Below the pieces are notes generated by a model. It made no database searches. It saw only the letters and a list, made by a program, of their open reading frames with translations, and was not told the origin of the DNA. Below are positions 39,657 to 48,949 of a stretch of DNA of 64,000 bases, piece by piece. The translations under genes and the position numbers were made by a program. The stretch lies in the NCBI RefSeq assembly GCF_023822045.1, contig NZ_CP084712.1, positions 4,523,001 to 4,587,000 of the forward strand, in the 5' to 3' direction. Origin of the DNA: Sphingopyxis sp. USTB-05. GTDB taxonomy: Bacteria > Pseudomonadota > Alphaproteobacteria > Sphingomonadales > Sphingomonadaceae. Each line of letters opens with the position of its first letter. The first letter of the stretch is position 1.

Positions 39657-41210
39657 ATGGCGGAAATCAGGCACCGAGGGCGCGCGAGCCAGCCCCGTCC
39701 AATCCATGTCGACGTGTTGATCGTTGGTGCCGGCATCTCGGGCATCGGTTCGGCCTATCATCTCCAGCAGCAGTGCCCGGGGAAGAGTTACGCGATCCTC
39801 GAGGCGAAACCGACCTTCGGCGGGACATGGGACACGCACAGATATCCCGGCGTGCGATCGGACTCGGACCTCTACACCTTCGGCTATCGCTTCAAGCCCT
39901 GGGTGGGCGCGCCGATCGCCAGCGGCGCCGAAATCCTCAAATATATGGGCGAGGTGATCGAGGAGAACGAGATCGGGGTCCATATCCATTATGGCCATCG
40001 CATTACCGCCTGCCACTGGTCGAGCGCCGCCAATCACTGGACGATAGAGGCGGTGCGCGCGTCGGATGGCGCGCCGGTTACCTTCACGGCCGGCTTCCTG
40101 TGGATGTGCCAGGGCTATTATGATCATGAGAAGCCCTATATCCCCGATTGGCCGGGACTTTCGGATTATGAGGGGCAGTTCATCCATGCCCAGCTCTGGG
40201 ATTCGGCGATCGATTATGCGGGCAAGCGCATACTCGTCATCGGGTCGGGTGCGACGGCTGCGACCATCGTGCCGGCCTTCGCCGAAAAGGCGGCGCATGT
40301 GACGATGCTCCAGCGTTCGCCGACCTATTTCTACTGCAGCGAGAACAGGAACGAACTTGCCGATCGGCTTCGCGAGGTCGGAATCGACGAGCCCACGGTC
40401 CACCGCGTCGTGCGGGCACAGATCATGCACGACCAGGATCTGATGACACGGCGGTGCCAATCCGAGCCCGACGCGGTGTTCGAGGATCTGAAAGCGCTGA
40501 TCCGGGGTTATTCGGGCGATCCCGACTTCAAATTCGAGCCGCATTTCACGCCGAAATACCGCCCGTGGCAGCAGCGGCTCGCCTTCTGTCCCGAAGGCGA
40601 CATCTTCAAGGCGGCGACCCAGGGAAAGCTGACGGTCGTCACCGATACGATCGACCATTTTACTGCGACGGGTGTCCGCACGGTCGGCGGCGAGGAGATC
40701 GAGGCCGACATCATCGTGGCCGCGACCGGATTCAATCTGTCGGTGATGGGCGGGATCCCGTTCGATATCGACGGCGCACCCGTCGATTGGGCGAAGACGA
40801 TCACCTATCGCGGGATGATGATGACCGGCGTGCCCAACCTTGCCTGGGTCATGGGCTATTTTCGCGCCAGCTGGACCCTCAGGGTCGACATGATGGGAGA
40901 CTTTGTCTGCAACCTCCTCAACCATATGGACGACATCGGTGCGAGGAGGGTCGAGGTCGCGCTCAGGCCCGAGGATGAGGGCATGCAGATCCTGCCGTGG
41001 ATCGAGGAGGATAATTTCAATCCGGGCTATCTGATGCGTGGGCTGGGCGCGATGCCGCGCCGCGGTGACAAACCCGAATGGCGCCACAATCAGGATTATT
41101 GGGCGGAGAAGGACGCTTTCCCGCGCATCGACCTGCGCGGAGCGGAGTTCGTCTATGACGGTGAGCGACCGGGGGTGTCCAAGCGGGCCACTACGGACGT
41201 TGCGGCCTGA
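39657..41210 (+). CDS. FAD-dependent Baeyer-Villiger-type monooxygenase
   Basis: 517 residues. N-terminal FAD site GAGISGIGS (25-33), the FGGTWDTHRYPGVRSDSD segment, the class B fingerprint as YEGQFIHAQLWD (171-182), a second Rossmann motif GSGATAATI for NADPH (about 196-204) and ATGFN late in the chain. It oxidises ketones, amines or thioethers with O2 and NADPH; the substrate is not evident. Presence of an FNR-type site upstream of an O2-using enzyme is of interest. Confidence 0.92.
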   Translation: MAEIRHRGRASQPRPIHVDVLIVGAGISGIGSAYHLQQQCPGKSYAILEAKPTFGGTWDTHRYPGVRSDSDLYTFGYRFKPWVGAPIASGAEILKYMGEVIEENEIGVHIHYGHRITACHWSSAANHWTIEAVRASDGAPVTFTAGFLWMCQGYYDHEKPYIPDWPGLSDYEGQFIHAQLWDSAIDYAGKRILVIGSGATAATIVPAFAEKAAHVTMLQRSPTYFYCSENRNELADRLREVGIDEPTVHRVVRAQIMHDQDLMTRRCQSEPDAVFEDLKALIRGYSGDPDFKFEPHFTPKYRPWQQRLAFCPEGDIFKAATQGKLTVVTDTIDHFTATGVRTVGGEEIEADIIVAATGFNLSVMGGIPFDIDGAPVDWAKTITYRGMMMTGVPNLAWVMGYFRASWTLRVDMMGDFVCNLLNHMDDIGARRVEVALRPEDEGMQILPWIEEDNFNPGYLMRGLGAMPRRGDKPEWRHNQDYWAEKDAFPRIDLRGAEFVYDGERPGVSKRATTDVAA

Positions 41211-41283
41211 TGGCGTGGCCCCGCCGCAACATCGGCGAGGGGCATAGGCCTCCCATGATAGAGGCGGCCGCCCCGCGCAGTCC

Positions 41284-41739
41284 GTGACGCTCGCCCATCA
41301 GCTGGCTCTCGCCACGCTCGTCGTCGGCGTCACGGTCGTCGTGCATCTCGCCGGCCTGGCACTGTTGCTCGCCATTCTGCGCCGCTATCGGCGTGCTTCG
41401 CGGCGTTATCTCGTCATTCTTCTCAACGGCGGCGCGATCCTCGTCGCCGCCTTCGGGCTATTCGCGCTGCACTCGGCCGAAATCTGGATCTGGGCAGGCA
41501 TTTACCAGCTGCTCGGCGCTTTCACAGACTTCGAGCATGCGCTCTATTTCTCGACATCGACCTATGTCACGATAGGCTATGGCGATCTCGTCCTGCCCCC
41601 GGGGCTGCGCGTCCTCGGTGCGATCGAGGGCGCGAGCGGTATCATCCTGATCGGCTGGTCCACGGCCTTCTTTTTCTCGATCGTCGATCGCATGAAACTC
41701 CTCGAACGCAGTTTGGATACCGATCATGGTGGCGGATGA
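41284..41739 (+). CDS. two-helix-pore potassium channel
   Basis: 151 residues from GTG 41284. Two to three N-terminal helices and a pore helix with the K+ filter TIGYGD (96-101), then a last helix; the Ion_trans_2 family. No cytoplasmic RCK/TrkA domain, so gating is not ligand-based in an obvious way. It is 73 bp after the monooxygenase. Confidence 0.85.
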   Translation: MTLAHQLALATLVVGVTVVVHLAGLALLLAILRRYRRASRRYLVILLNGGAILVAAFGLFALHSAEIWIWAGIYQLLGAFTDFEHALYFSTSTYVTIGYGDLVLPPGLRVLGAIEGASGIILIGWSTAFFFSIVDRMKLLERSLDTDHGGG

Positions 41740-41769
41740 CCTAGCGGTGATGCTGACGCGGTGTGGCTG

Positions 41770-42510
41770 CTAGGCATAACCAATCGGTGCGGATGACACC
41801 GGATTTTCAGCCATGGCCGCGAGCCAGAGCGCGCCCAGTTCAAGGTCTATCCAGTCCGCGGCAAAGGGGTCGAGACCGGAACCCGGATAGAGACAATATT
41901 CCCCGAAATAGGGTCGACCCCCGATGTCGTAGAAGTCGATGCGAAGAAAATTCATGTCGCCGGCCAGCGTTTCGGCCGCCTCCAGCATCGCAGGCAGTGA
42001 CGGTGGCGGGGGTGGTTCGTCCGCGGCCCTGACGAGCTGTCGCCAGCTACGGTCGTGAAGGATCCATCGATGCCGGCGGCCCCGCCCGAGATGGACCTGG
42101 ACATGCGTTGCGGTGCCGCCGAACACATAGATCTTATAGTCGATCGGGAGTGGGAGCGCGCCGCCAAGAAGCGGCTCGGTGAGGATGCCGCGCGGAACGT
42201 CGCGATAGGCCCATTCGTCGAGCCAGCGCCCGTGGGGTCTGCGCTGCCAGCGGCGGGCTGTTCTGCGCAGTTGCTGCCATCGCGCGCAGTCGGGCACGGC
42301 CGTGATGACCCTATATTGATTGCAGCCGTGGCGCGACTTGATGATCGCGGGGGCCGGGAACGGGATCAGCCAGGGCAGGTCCGTGCCTTGCCAGAGCGTC
42401 GGCACGATCCACTCCTCGCCCAGCCGCGCCCCCGCCAAGCGCTTCGCCGCGATCTTGTCCATCATCTGGGTCTGGATCTGCGACCGATCGGTCAGCTTTC
42501 TAAGCTGCAC
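41770..42510 (-). CDS. TupA-like ATP-grasp protein with probable frameshift at the 5' end
   Basis: Visible core: AIIKSRHGCNQYRVI, LPIDYKIYVFGGTATHVQVHLG, FLRIDFYDIGGRPYFGEYCLYPGSGLDPF, the TupA-like ATP-grasp pattern. The ORF begins within the family domain. Upstream in another frame ATG 42653 (after GGGAG) starts MTAAVAAAPTQPGVDRG; adding one G to the GGGG at 42607-42604 (minus strand) would join it to LLLAAQRVGLLYGWRHGRP, which reaches this ORF and gives about 294 residues, the family length. ATP-grasp enzymes of this type may form peptide or glycopeptide bonds in capsule or wall synthesis. Confidence 0.75.
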   Translation of the reverse strand: MQLRKLTDRSQIQTQMMDKIAAKRLAGARLGEEWIVPTLWQGTDLPWLIPFPAPAIIKSRHGCNQYRVITAVPDCARWQQLRRTARRWQRRPHGRWLDEWAYRDVPRGILTEPLLGGALPLPIDYKIYVFGGTATHVQVHLGRGRRHRWILHDRSWRQLVRAADEPPPPPSLPAMLEAAETLAGDMNFLRIDFYDIGGRPYFGEYCLYPGSGLDPFAADWIDLELGALWLAAMAENPVSSAPIGYA

Positions 42511-42843
42511 AAGTTCGGTGAAGCGGGCGGGATGGTTCCAGTCGATGGGGCGGCCATGGCGCCAGCCATAGAGAAGACCGACGCGCTGCGCGGCGAGCAG
42601 AAGCCCCGATCAACGCCGGGTTGGGTCGGCGCGGCAGCGACTGCCGCGGTCATGTTGCTCCCGTTCCACTACGACCGGCGCCCGGATTTCCACATGCGTG
42701 CAGGGTGGCCCAAGCGGCCGGGAGCCGCACATGCTTCGATGGTTTGTCCGCGGCCGTCATGAAACAGGTAACCGTGCAGGTGCGAAAAGGCTGCCTCGCC
42801 CGATCATTTGTTCTAAGATCGGGGCGGGGTCCGCCCATGTCCG

Positions 42844-43575
42844 TCAGACAGCCGTGCCCACCAGCCGGCCGATTCCGGCCGTGATGGCCATCGCAAGCGC
42901 CCCCCAGAATATGACGCGTGCAACCGGACGGGCGGGCGCGGCGCCACCTGCAAATGCGCCGAGCCATCCCAGCGCGGCGAGGAACAGCAGCGACCCGATG
43001 GCTTCGAGTGCAACGATCCCTGTCGTCGGCGCCAGCGCGGCGACGAGGAGCGGCAGCGACGCGCCGGCGGTAAAGGTGGCGGCAGACGCCAGCGCCGCGG
43101 TGACCGGGCGCGCGGCCGTCATGTCGGTGATATGGAGTTCGTCGCGCGCATGCGTCGTGAGCGCGTCGAACGCGGTCATCTGGTTGACCACGATGCGCGC
43201 GGTTTCCGGATCGAGGCCGCGTCGTTCATAAATGCCGGCCAGCTCGTCGCGTTCAGCCGCGGGGTCGCTCGCCAGCTCTCTCTTTTCGCGGGCAAGGTCC
43301 GCCCGCTCGGTATCGGCCTGCGAACTGACCGACACATATTCGCCGGCCGCCATCGACATGGCGCCGGCAACGAGGCCGGCAACCCCCGAAACCAGGATCG
43401 ATTGACGGGTGGCACCCGACGCCGCGACGCCGATGATAAGACTTGCGGTGGAGACGATCCCGTCGTTCGCGCCGAGCACGGCTGCCCGCAGCCACCCCGT
43501 CCGCGATACGAGATGGGCTTCGCGGTGATCGCCGCGTGCCGACGGCCAGGGACCGGGCAGAAGGGTGCCAGTCAT
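42844..43575 (-). CDS. VIT1/CCC1-family iron/manganese transporter
   Basis: 243 residues with the VIT signature GWLRAAVLGANDGIVSTASLIIGVAASG and GLVAGAMSMAAGEYVSVSSQADTERADLAREKREL, where acidic residues form the metal-binding region, and paired helices at the C terminus. It would remove cytosolic Fe2+ or Mn2+. Start overlaps the upstream stop by ATGA; third gene of a coupled run (HdeD-like, SpoIIAA-like, VIT). Confidence 0.92.
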   Translation of the reverse strand: MTGTLLPGPWPSARGDHREAHLVSRTGWLRAAVLGANDGIVSTASLIIGVAASGATRQSILVSGVAGLVAGAMSMAAGEYVSVSSQADTERADLAREKRELASDPAAERDELAGIYERRGLDPETARIVVNQMTAFDALTTHARDELHITDMTAARPVTAALASAATFTAGASLPLLVAALAPTTGIVALEAIGSLLFLAALGWLGAFAGGAAPARPVARVIFWGALAMAITAGIGRLVGTAV

Positions 43576-43946
43576 CCGTCGCGCCCTTCGACCCACATCA
43601 GCGCCGCGCCGCGATCCTCGGGCTTGAACACCCTATAGCTGATATGCGGCAGAAGGGCGCTTTCGATCCGCGTGAGGGCCCGGATCCATAACTGGTTGGC
43701 GACGACCGCGACGCGTCCGAACCGGTCGAGCTTTGCGAAAAGGGGCGCGGCGCGCGCGATATGAGCGCCCAGCCCGCTGATCTCGATACCGTCGATCGAC
43801 CGCGTCTCTGCATAGACATGCACCGTCTCGTTCGCCGCCATCGTGGCGTCGAGCCGGTCCATGATCGAGGCCAGTTCTGCCCCGGTGATCTTGCCCTCTA
43901 TACGGACGGCGAGCACGTCGTCGTTCGTTTTGATCATCTCGAACAT
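43572..43946 (-). CDS. SpoIIAA-like STAS protein
   Basis: 124 residues: beta strand VLAVRIEGKITGAELASIMDRL, AETRSIDGIEISGLGAHI and LFAKLDRFGRVAVVANQ fit the SpoIIAA-like (STAS-fold) family. Function unknown in these orphan cases. It starts inside the end of the HdeD-like gene (13-bp overlap) and its stop overlaps the VIT start, so the three are co-expressed. Confidence 0.85.
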   Translation of the reverse strand: MFEMIKTNDDVLAVRIEGKITGAELASIMDRLDATMAANETVHVYAETRSIDGIEISGLGAHIARAAPLFAKLDRFGRVAVVANQLWIRALTRIESALLPHISYRVFKPEDRGAALMWVEGRDG

Positions 43947-44491
43947 GCCGGGGCCTTTCCGGTGACGCTCGCCAGCATCGCCGCGACGGCGAGCAGGTCG
44001 AGCGTGAGGCTTTGCGCCGCGGGGACGATCGAGGCGAACGGCCAGGCGAATCCGATCGCGAGCGATACCATCATGCTGACCGCGCCCGAGAGATAGAGCC
44101 AGCCGCGGCCCGCATGGCCCCGCACGAGGGCAAGCGTCAGCCGCGCCGCCGCGCCAGCGGCGAGAATACCCGCCATCGCCATGGCGGTATGATAACCCCC
44201 GAGCAGCGGATCGACGAACAGGATGATCGCCTGGACGAGGCAGGCGAGCGCGCTTGCGAGCCATAGCCGCCGGTCCAGCCGGTCATTGCAGGTCGCCGCC
44301 ATGCGGCCTTGGACGAGCGCGGCGAACAGCATCGCGGCGACCAGCATGTAGATGGCGGCGATCGTCTCGAGGAAGGTGCGCGAGAGGACGAACAGGATGA
44401 GGAGGCACACCGCCACCCCGATCTCGAGCACCGAGATTTCCTTCCAGAGGCCGCTCTGCACGGGTCGGCCGGGCGCGTCGGTCGCAATCAT
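43934..44491 (-). CDS. HdeD-like membrane protein
   Basis: 185 residues with six predicted helices (e.g. LEIGVAVCLLILFVLSRTFLETIAAIYMLVAAML), of the size and hydrophobic pattern of HdeD/DUF308 proteins. HdeD is acid-stress-associated in enterobacteria. First gene of a run with SpoIIAA-like and VIT proteins. A TCCGTAGA-type motif lies about 74 bp upstream. Confidence 0.65.
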   Translation of the reverse strand: MIATDAPGRPVQSGLWKEISVLEIGVAVCLLILFVLSRTFLETIAAIYMLVAAMLFAALVQGRMAATCNDRLDRRLWLASALACLVQAIILFVDPLLGGYHTAMAMAGILAAGAAARLTLALVRGHAGRGWLYLSGAVSMMVSLAIGFAWPFASIVPAAQSLTLDLLAVAAMLASVTGKAPACSR

Positions 44492-44563
44492 TATCGTCTC
44501 CTTTGCGGAAATTGCGTCGGGAGCAGGCATAACGCCGTGCCGCAAGCGCCGCATTGCGGGATT

Positions 44564-45217
44564 CTACGGACTCGTCTGTTCCTCCGCTTCCGGTCGCGGT
44601 GACGCGGCGCGGGTCCCGGCGGCGATATCGTCGCCGTCCGCGGCCAGCAGCTCGCGGAACGCGGCGAGACGCGTCCGATACCCCTCGGCATCGCCGAATT
44701 CGAGAAACTCATAATAGCGCTGGTGCGGATCGCTGATCCTGAGCGCATGCTTGATCGGGCACCAATATTGCTCGGTCCGGCTTCCGATCTCGCGGGCGTA
44801 GGCGATCACGCCATTGGCATAGGCGCAATAGGCACAATTCAGCGCTTCGACCCAGTTGAGATAGGCGAGGCGACCCCGGTCGAACGCGATATAGTCGCGT
44901 CGCTCGACACGGGCGATCCCATAGGCGCGAAAACAGATGGCCTGGTAGACGCTGATCCAGATATCGAGCAGGACCAGCGGAAGCAGCATCGAGTAGATGA
45001 CGGGCGCGGTGATGATGACACCGAAGGAGGAGCGGGCGAGAAACGCCCGCACGCTCGTCTTGAGTTTCCTCTGTTCGATCACGATGCCGCGTTCGAACTC
45101 GACGAGCCGGTCATGAACCCGGACGCCCAGCGCCCTTCGCCGAAATTCGATCTCGCGATCGAGTTCGACCTGCAGTTCGACGATGGTCCGCGCGATCTCT
45201 TTCATGCGCTGCGTCAC
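44564..45217 (-). CDS. conserved membrane protein with a Cys-rich motif
   Basis: 217 residues: a helical N-terminal part (1-55), two closely spaced hydrophobic helices (SFGVIITAPVIYSMLLPLVLLDIWI), then LNCAYCAYANGVIAYAREIGSRTEQYWCPIKHA, where three cysteines and a histidine could hold a metal. Ends in a Glu/Ala-rich tail. I know the motif from conserved unannotated proteins but not its function. Starts in an ATGA overlap with the alcohol dehydrogenase gene, so coupled to it. Confidence 0.75.
   Translation of the reverse strand: MTQRMKEIARTIVELQVELDREIEFRRRALGVRVHDRLVEFERGIVIEQRKLKTSVRAFLARSSFGVIITAPVIYSMLLPLVLLDIWISVYQAICFRAYGIARVERRDYIAFDRGRLAYLNWVEALNCAYCAYANGVIAYAREIGSRTEQYWCPIKHALRISDPHQRYYEFLEFGDAEGYRTRLAAFRELLAADGDDIAAGTRAASPRPEAEEQTSP
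44565..44570. promoter_or_regulatory. TCCGTA motif upstream of the HdeD-like gene
   Basis: In minus orientation TCCGTAGAATCCCGCA, nearly the same as the copy before fixL (TCCGTAGATTCCCGCA). Confidence 0.45.
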
Positions 45218-46281
45218 GCTGCAGGCCTCGCCGTGCGCGGATCGTCGGCTTCGATGATGACCTTCAGTGCCTTGGTCTCGGCCGCCCGCGAGAAGACCTC
45301 ATATGCGTCCATCATGTCGGCCATCGCAAAATGATGGGTGACAAGCTCTCCGGGATCCAATTGTTTCGCCTCGACCATCCGCAAGAGCTGCGGCGTCGAG
45401 ACGGTATCGACCAATCGCGTCGTGATCGTGATATTGCGGGACCAGAGGTGTTCGAGGTGCAGGTCGGCCTTGGCGCCATGCACGCCGACATTCGCAATCG
45501 TTCCCCCGGCTGCGACAAGCAGCTGACAAAGTTCGAAGGTGGCGGCAACGCCGACAGCCTCGATCACCGTGTCGGCGCCGCGCGCATCCGTCATCTCCAT
45601 CAGCGCCGCCGCGGCGTCGCGTGTGCCGCTGTTGATCGTGTCGGTGGCGCCGAACCGGCGCGCGATGGCGAGGCGCGCCTCGTCCAGATCGATCATGATG
45701 ATCCGGGCGGGCGAGAAGAGCTGCGCCGTGAGCAGCGCGGCAAGGCCGATCGGACCCGCGCCGACGATCGCGACGGTCGATCCCGGCGCGACCTTGCCGT
45801 TGAGCACGCCGCATTCGAAGCCCGTCGGCAGGATGTCGCTGAGCATGACCAGCGCATCCTCGCCGGCCTCCTCGGGGATGGCATGGAGGCTCGTGTCGGC
45901 ATGTGGGATACGAACATATTCTGCCTGCGTGCCGTCGATGATGTTGCCGAGGATCCAGCCGCCCGTCGTGCAATGCGATGGCATGCCCCGACGGCAATAG
46001 TCGCAGCGGCCGCACGCGGTTATGCAGCTGATCAGAACATGGTCGCCGGGCGCGAAAACGGTCACGCCCGTCCCGATGCTGTCGACGATACCGACGCCCT
46101 CGTGCCCGAGGATGCGCCCCGGTTCGCAGCTCGGGACATCGCCTTTCAATATGTGCAGATCGGTGCCGCAAATGGTCGTCCTGGTGATGCGCACAATCGC
46201 GTCGCCCGCGTCCTGCACCTGAGGCACCGGCCGCTCCTCGACGGCTTTCAGGCCGGGGCCGTTATAGACGAGGGCTTTCAT
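45214..46281 (-). CDS. zinc-dependent alcohol dehydrogenase (MDR family)
   Basis: 355 residues. Catalytic-zinc ligands C38 (TTICGTDLH) and H60-E61 (GHEGVG); structural-zinc cysteines C90, C93, C96 and C104; NAD-site VGAGPIG. It oxidises alcohols or reduces aldehydes in the cytoplasm. It is followed by an overlapping gene and preceded 89 bp upstream by the RNA exonuclease gene on the same strand. Confidence 0.93.
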   Translation of the reverse strand: MKALVYNGPGLKAVEERPVPQVQDAGDAIVRITRTTICGTDLHILKGDVPSCEPGRILGHEGVGIVDSIGTGVTVFAPGDHVLISCITACGRCDYCRRGMPSHCTTGGWILGNIIDGTQAEYVRIPHADTSLHAIPEEAGEDALVMLSDILPTGFECGVLNGKVAPGSTVAIVGAGPIGLAALLTAQLFSPARIIMIDLDEARLAIARRFGATDTINSGTRDAAAALMEMTDARGADTVIEAVGVAATFELCQLLVAAGGTIANVGVHGAKADLHLEHLWSRNITITTRLVDTVSTPQLLRMVEAKQLDPGELVTHHFAMADMMDAYEVFSRAAETKALKVIIEADDPRTARPAA

Positions 46282-46370
46282 GCGATGTCTCCTTTGTATG
46301 TGGCGGGGCGTCCGGACCTTTGTCTTGGCGGCCTCGATCGCGTGGAACCCGCCGGTTGCGAAGATTTTGT

Positions 46371-47987
46371 CTATGCCGCGCGGCGCCGCCGCTTCTGCTG
46401 GGAGCGCGCCGCCTCATAGTTGGCGAGCACCCGCCGCATCTCGTCGAGCGCCTTGCGCCGCCCTTCCTCGCTGCGGATGTGCGCGAGGTTGTGCTTCAGA
46501 TTGGCGGCGAAATCGGCGTAGTCATTCTGCCAGTCTTCACCCGCGAGCCGGGCGATATCGACGCGTCCGGTCCGGATTCGCTTGGGCGGTGCGCCGGGGG
46601 CGAGCGCGAAAGTCTCCCCGATCGCCGGAGCGACGACGGCGAGGCGGGGCGTTTCGGATTGGACGAGCGTGCGCAGCGCTTCGATCGATTCGCTCTCGCC
46701 ATGACCCAGAAAAAGTCCGCCACGGATCGGGTGACGTTCGCGTATCCATGCCGCGAGCTCGTCGCGGTCGGCATGCGCCGAATAGCTGTCGATGCGCCGG
46801 ACGGCGGCGCGGACATTGATGTCCTTGCCAGAAATCCGCACGCGCCCGGCTCCGTCGAGGATGACTCGCCCGAGCGATCCGCGCGCCTGGAACCCGACGA
46901 ACAGGATCGTCGACTGGCGCCGATGAAGATTATGCTCGAGATGGTGGCGGATGCGCCCGCCCTCGCACATGCCCGAGGCAGCGAGAATGATGGCGCCCGA
47001 CACGCTGTTGAGGCGGATCGATTCGGCGACATCCTCGACATAGCGGATCGAGGGATGCCGGAAGATGTCGGCGCCTTCGACATCTTCGAGCTCGGCAGCA
47101 TGGGCCGCGAACACCTTCGTCGCCTGGCTCGCGAGCGGCGAGTCCACGAAGATAGGCACATTGGGGATGCGGTTCGCGTCGGCAAGGCGCGCGAGATCGA
47201 GCAGCAGTTCCTGCGTGCGTTCGAGCGCAAAGGTCGGGATCACGAGATTCCCGCCCCTCGCGAGAGCCGCTTTGACTTCGGTTTCGAGTAGCGCGCGGCG
47301 CTGTTCGATCGAGAGTTTGGGCCGCGTGCGGTCGCCATAGGTCGCTTCGCATATGAGGAAATCGATGCCCTCCGGCGCTGCGGGATCGTCGTGAAACGCC
47401 TTGTTGTCGGGGCCGATGTCGCCGGAAAAGAGCAGATGCACCCCGCCGGCTTCCAGTTCGACCGAGGCCGAACCCAGGATATGGCCGGCGTTCCACAGCC
47501 GCGCCCGGAAACCCGGCGCGGGTTCGAACCATGTCCCAAGTCCGACCGGCTCGGCGAGTCGCCAGGCGCGAAGGCCATCGGCCTCGGTATAGAGCGGCTC
47601 GAACATCGCTTCGCCGGCGCGGTCATAGCGGCGGTTTCGGCGCGCGGTGTCGCTCTCCTGAATTCTCCCCGCGTCGGCGAGCATATATTCGAGAAGGTCT
47701 GCGGTGGGCGCGGTGCACCAGACGGAGCCGTGATAGCCTTCCTTCGCGAGCTTCGGTAACAGCCCGCAATGATCGATATGGGCATGGGTCAGGAGCGCGG
47801 CGTCGATCTTGCCGACCTCGAACGCGAACGCGCCATGGTTCAGTGTTTCGAGGCTTCGCGATCCCTGGAACAATCCGCAATCGATCAGGATTCTGTGCTG
47901 CCCGAGCGTGAGTTCCATGCACGAGCCGGTGACGGTTCCGGCGGCACCATGGAATTGGATCGTCAGCGGCGTTTCGGTATTGGCCAT
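46371..47987 (-). CDS. metallo-beta-lactamase-fold RNA exonuclease (beta-CASP)
   Basis: 538 residues. HAHIDHCG (68-75) gives the zinc-site histidines and aspartate; a beta-CASP region and an RNA-specificity (RMMBL) C-terminal domain (SYSAHADRDELAAWI...FLGHGESESIEAL) follow. The family is related to CPSF73 and to archaeal and bacterial RNA-processing nucleases rather than to RNase J. It may degrade or mature RNA under stress. Probable operon with the flavoprotein gene 48 bp upstream. Confidence 0.88.
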   Translation of the reverse strand: MANTETPLTIQFHGAAGTVTGSCMELTLGQHRILIDCGLFQGSRSLETLNHGAFAFEVGKIDAALLTHAHIDHCGLLPKLAKEGYHGSVWCTAPTADLLEYMLADAGRIQESDTARRNRRYDRAGEAMFEPLYTEADGLRAWRLAEPVGLGTWFEPAPGFRARLWNAGHILGSASVELEAGGVHLLFSGDIGPDNKAFHDDPAAPEGIDFLICEATYGDRTRPKLSIEQRRALLETEVKAALARGGNLVIPTFALERTQELLLDLARLADANRIPNVPIFVDSPLASQATKVFAAHAAELEDVEGADIFRHPSIRYVEDVAESIRLNSVSGAIILAASGMCEGGRIRHHLEHNLHRRQSTILFVGFQARGSLGRVILDGAGRVRISGKDINVRAAVRRIDSYSAHADRDELAAWIRERHPIRGGLFLGHGESESIEALRTLVQSETPRLAVVAPAIGETFALAPGAPPKRIRTGRVDIARLAGEDWQNDYADFAANLKHNLAHIRSEEGRRKALDEMRRVLANYEAARSQQKRRRRAA

Positions 47988-48035
47988 GACTAGCTGCCCT
48001 TCTTTCGCGGATGGGATCGACGACCTTGCATCGGC

Positions 48036-48620
48036 TCAGCGGCCCGCCGCGCCATGTTCGGCCATTGTCTCGAGCCACATGGTGCGGTGCTTGGGATCGC
48101 CCTCGACATTGCCGACGATGCTGCGTTCGGTCGGCGCGATGCCGACAAAGCGCAGAATGTTGCGCTCGAGGCTGCGCAGGCTGTGCGCGCGGAAAAAGAA
48201 GCGGTAGAAAAGCGCGGGCATCCCCATCGTCACGACGATATGGGCCGTCCGGCCCTTGAGGCGTTTTTCGGGCAAGCCGTTCGCCTTGGGCGCGAACGCG
48301 AAGCCCGGGCGCATCACCTGTTCGAAGAAGCCCTTGAGGCGAGCGGGCAGGTCTCCGAGCCAGAGCGGGTAGAAAATCACCAGATGTTCGGCCCATCCAA
48401 TATCGTCCTGCGCCTCGGCGATCGCGGGCGGAAGCGGACCTTCTTCCCACTCGGCGCGACTTTCGAGCAAATCGAACGAGAGCTCCGCAACCGCGATGCG
48501 GCGGACCTCATGACCCGCCGCCAGCGCCGCCGCCGCATAGGTATCGGCCAGCGCATGGACGAACCGTCCCGGATCGGGGTCGGGATGTCCGTCGATGAGC
48601 GTGATCCGTCTGGTCTGCAT
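48036..48620 (-). CDS. NAD(P)H-dependent flavodoxin-fold oxidoreductase (KefF/quinone-reductase type)
   Basis: 194 residues; GHPDPDPGRFVHALADTY is the FMN site and LVIFYPLWLGDLPARLKGFFEQVMRPGFAF the dimer/quinone segment, both typical of the NQO1/KefF family. It reduces quinones by two electrons. Upstream region contains a TCCGTA motif (48827-48832) divergent with fixL. Confidence 0.88.
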   Translation of the reverse strand: MQTRRITLIDGHPDPDPGRFVHALADTYAAAALAAGHEVRRIAVAELSFDLLESRAEWEEGPLPPAIAEAQDDIGWAEHLVIFYPLWLGDLPARLKGFFEQVMRPGFAFAPKANGLPEKRLKGRTAHIVVTMGMPALFYRFFFRAHSLRSLERNILRFVGIAPTERSIVGNVEGDPKHRTMWLETMAEHGAAGR

Positions 48621-48949
48621 GTGACATCCTGAACGAAGGGCCGCTGCCGGATTTTAGCGCGGGAGCAATGGACCGCCGCGCCGGGCCGAGCTGGACGGGA
48701 CGGGCGAGGCGCGACGATCCGCGTGCCGCTTTTGATATCGCGGGCGGGTTCCTCCTATCCGTAGATTCCCGCATGGGCGCACGGCGCACACCGCCCTAGC
48801 GAAGCGGGATGTCCCTTAAGGAACAATACGGATCGCGAACGCGCCGGGCGTTTCGCGCCCCGCCAAAAGCCGCTATGGACGGTGATCGGGGGAAGGCGCA
48901 CCGCGAGGGCGGCGGCGCCTTTGCAGCGCGGGCGGAGGCCGCGCGGTCG
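48621..48949. promoter_or_regulatory. divergent promoter region of fixL and the flavoprotein gene
   Basis: 329 bp without a gene. Contains TCCGTAGATTCCCGCA (48758-48773, plus orientation, toward fixL) and TCCGTATTGTTCC (48832 downward, minus orientation, toward the flavoprotein gene). FixJ may therefore act on its own operon. Confidence 0.45.

Noticed and set aside
41190..41205. TACGGA motif before the K+ channel gene
   Set aside because: It lies inside the 3' end of the monooxygenase coding sequence, where such hexamers occur by chance (others in coding DNA at 13900 and 22210).
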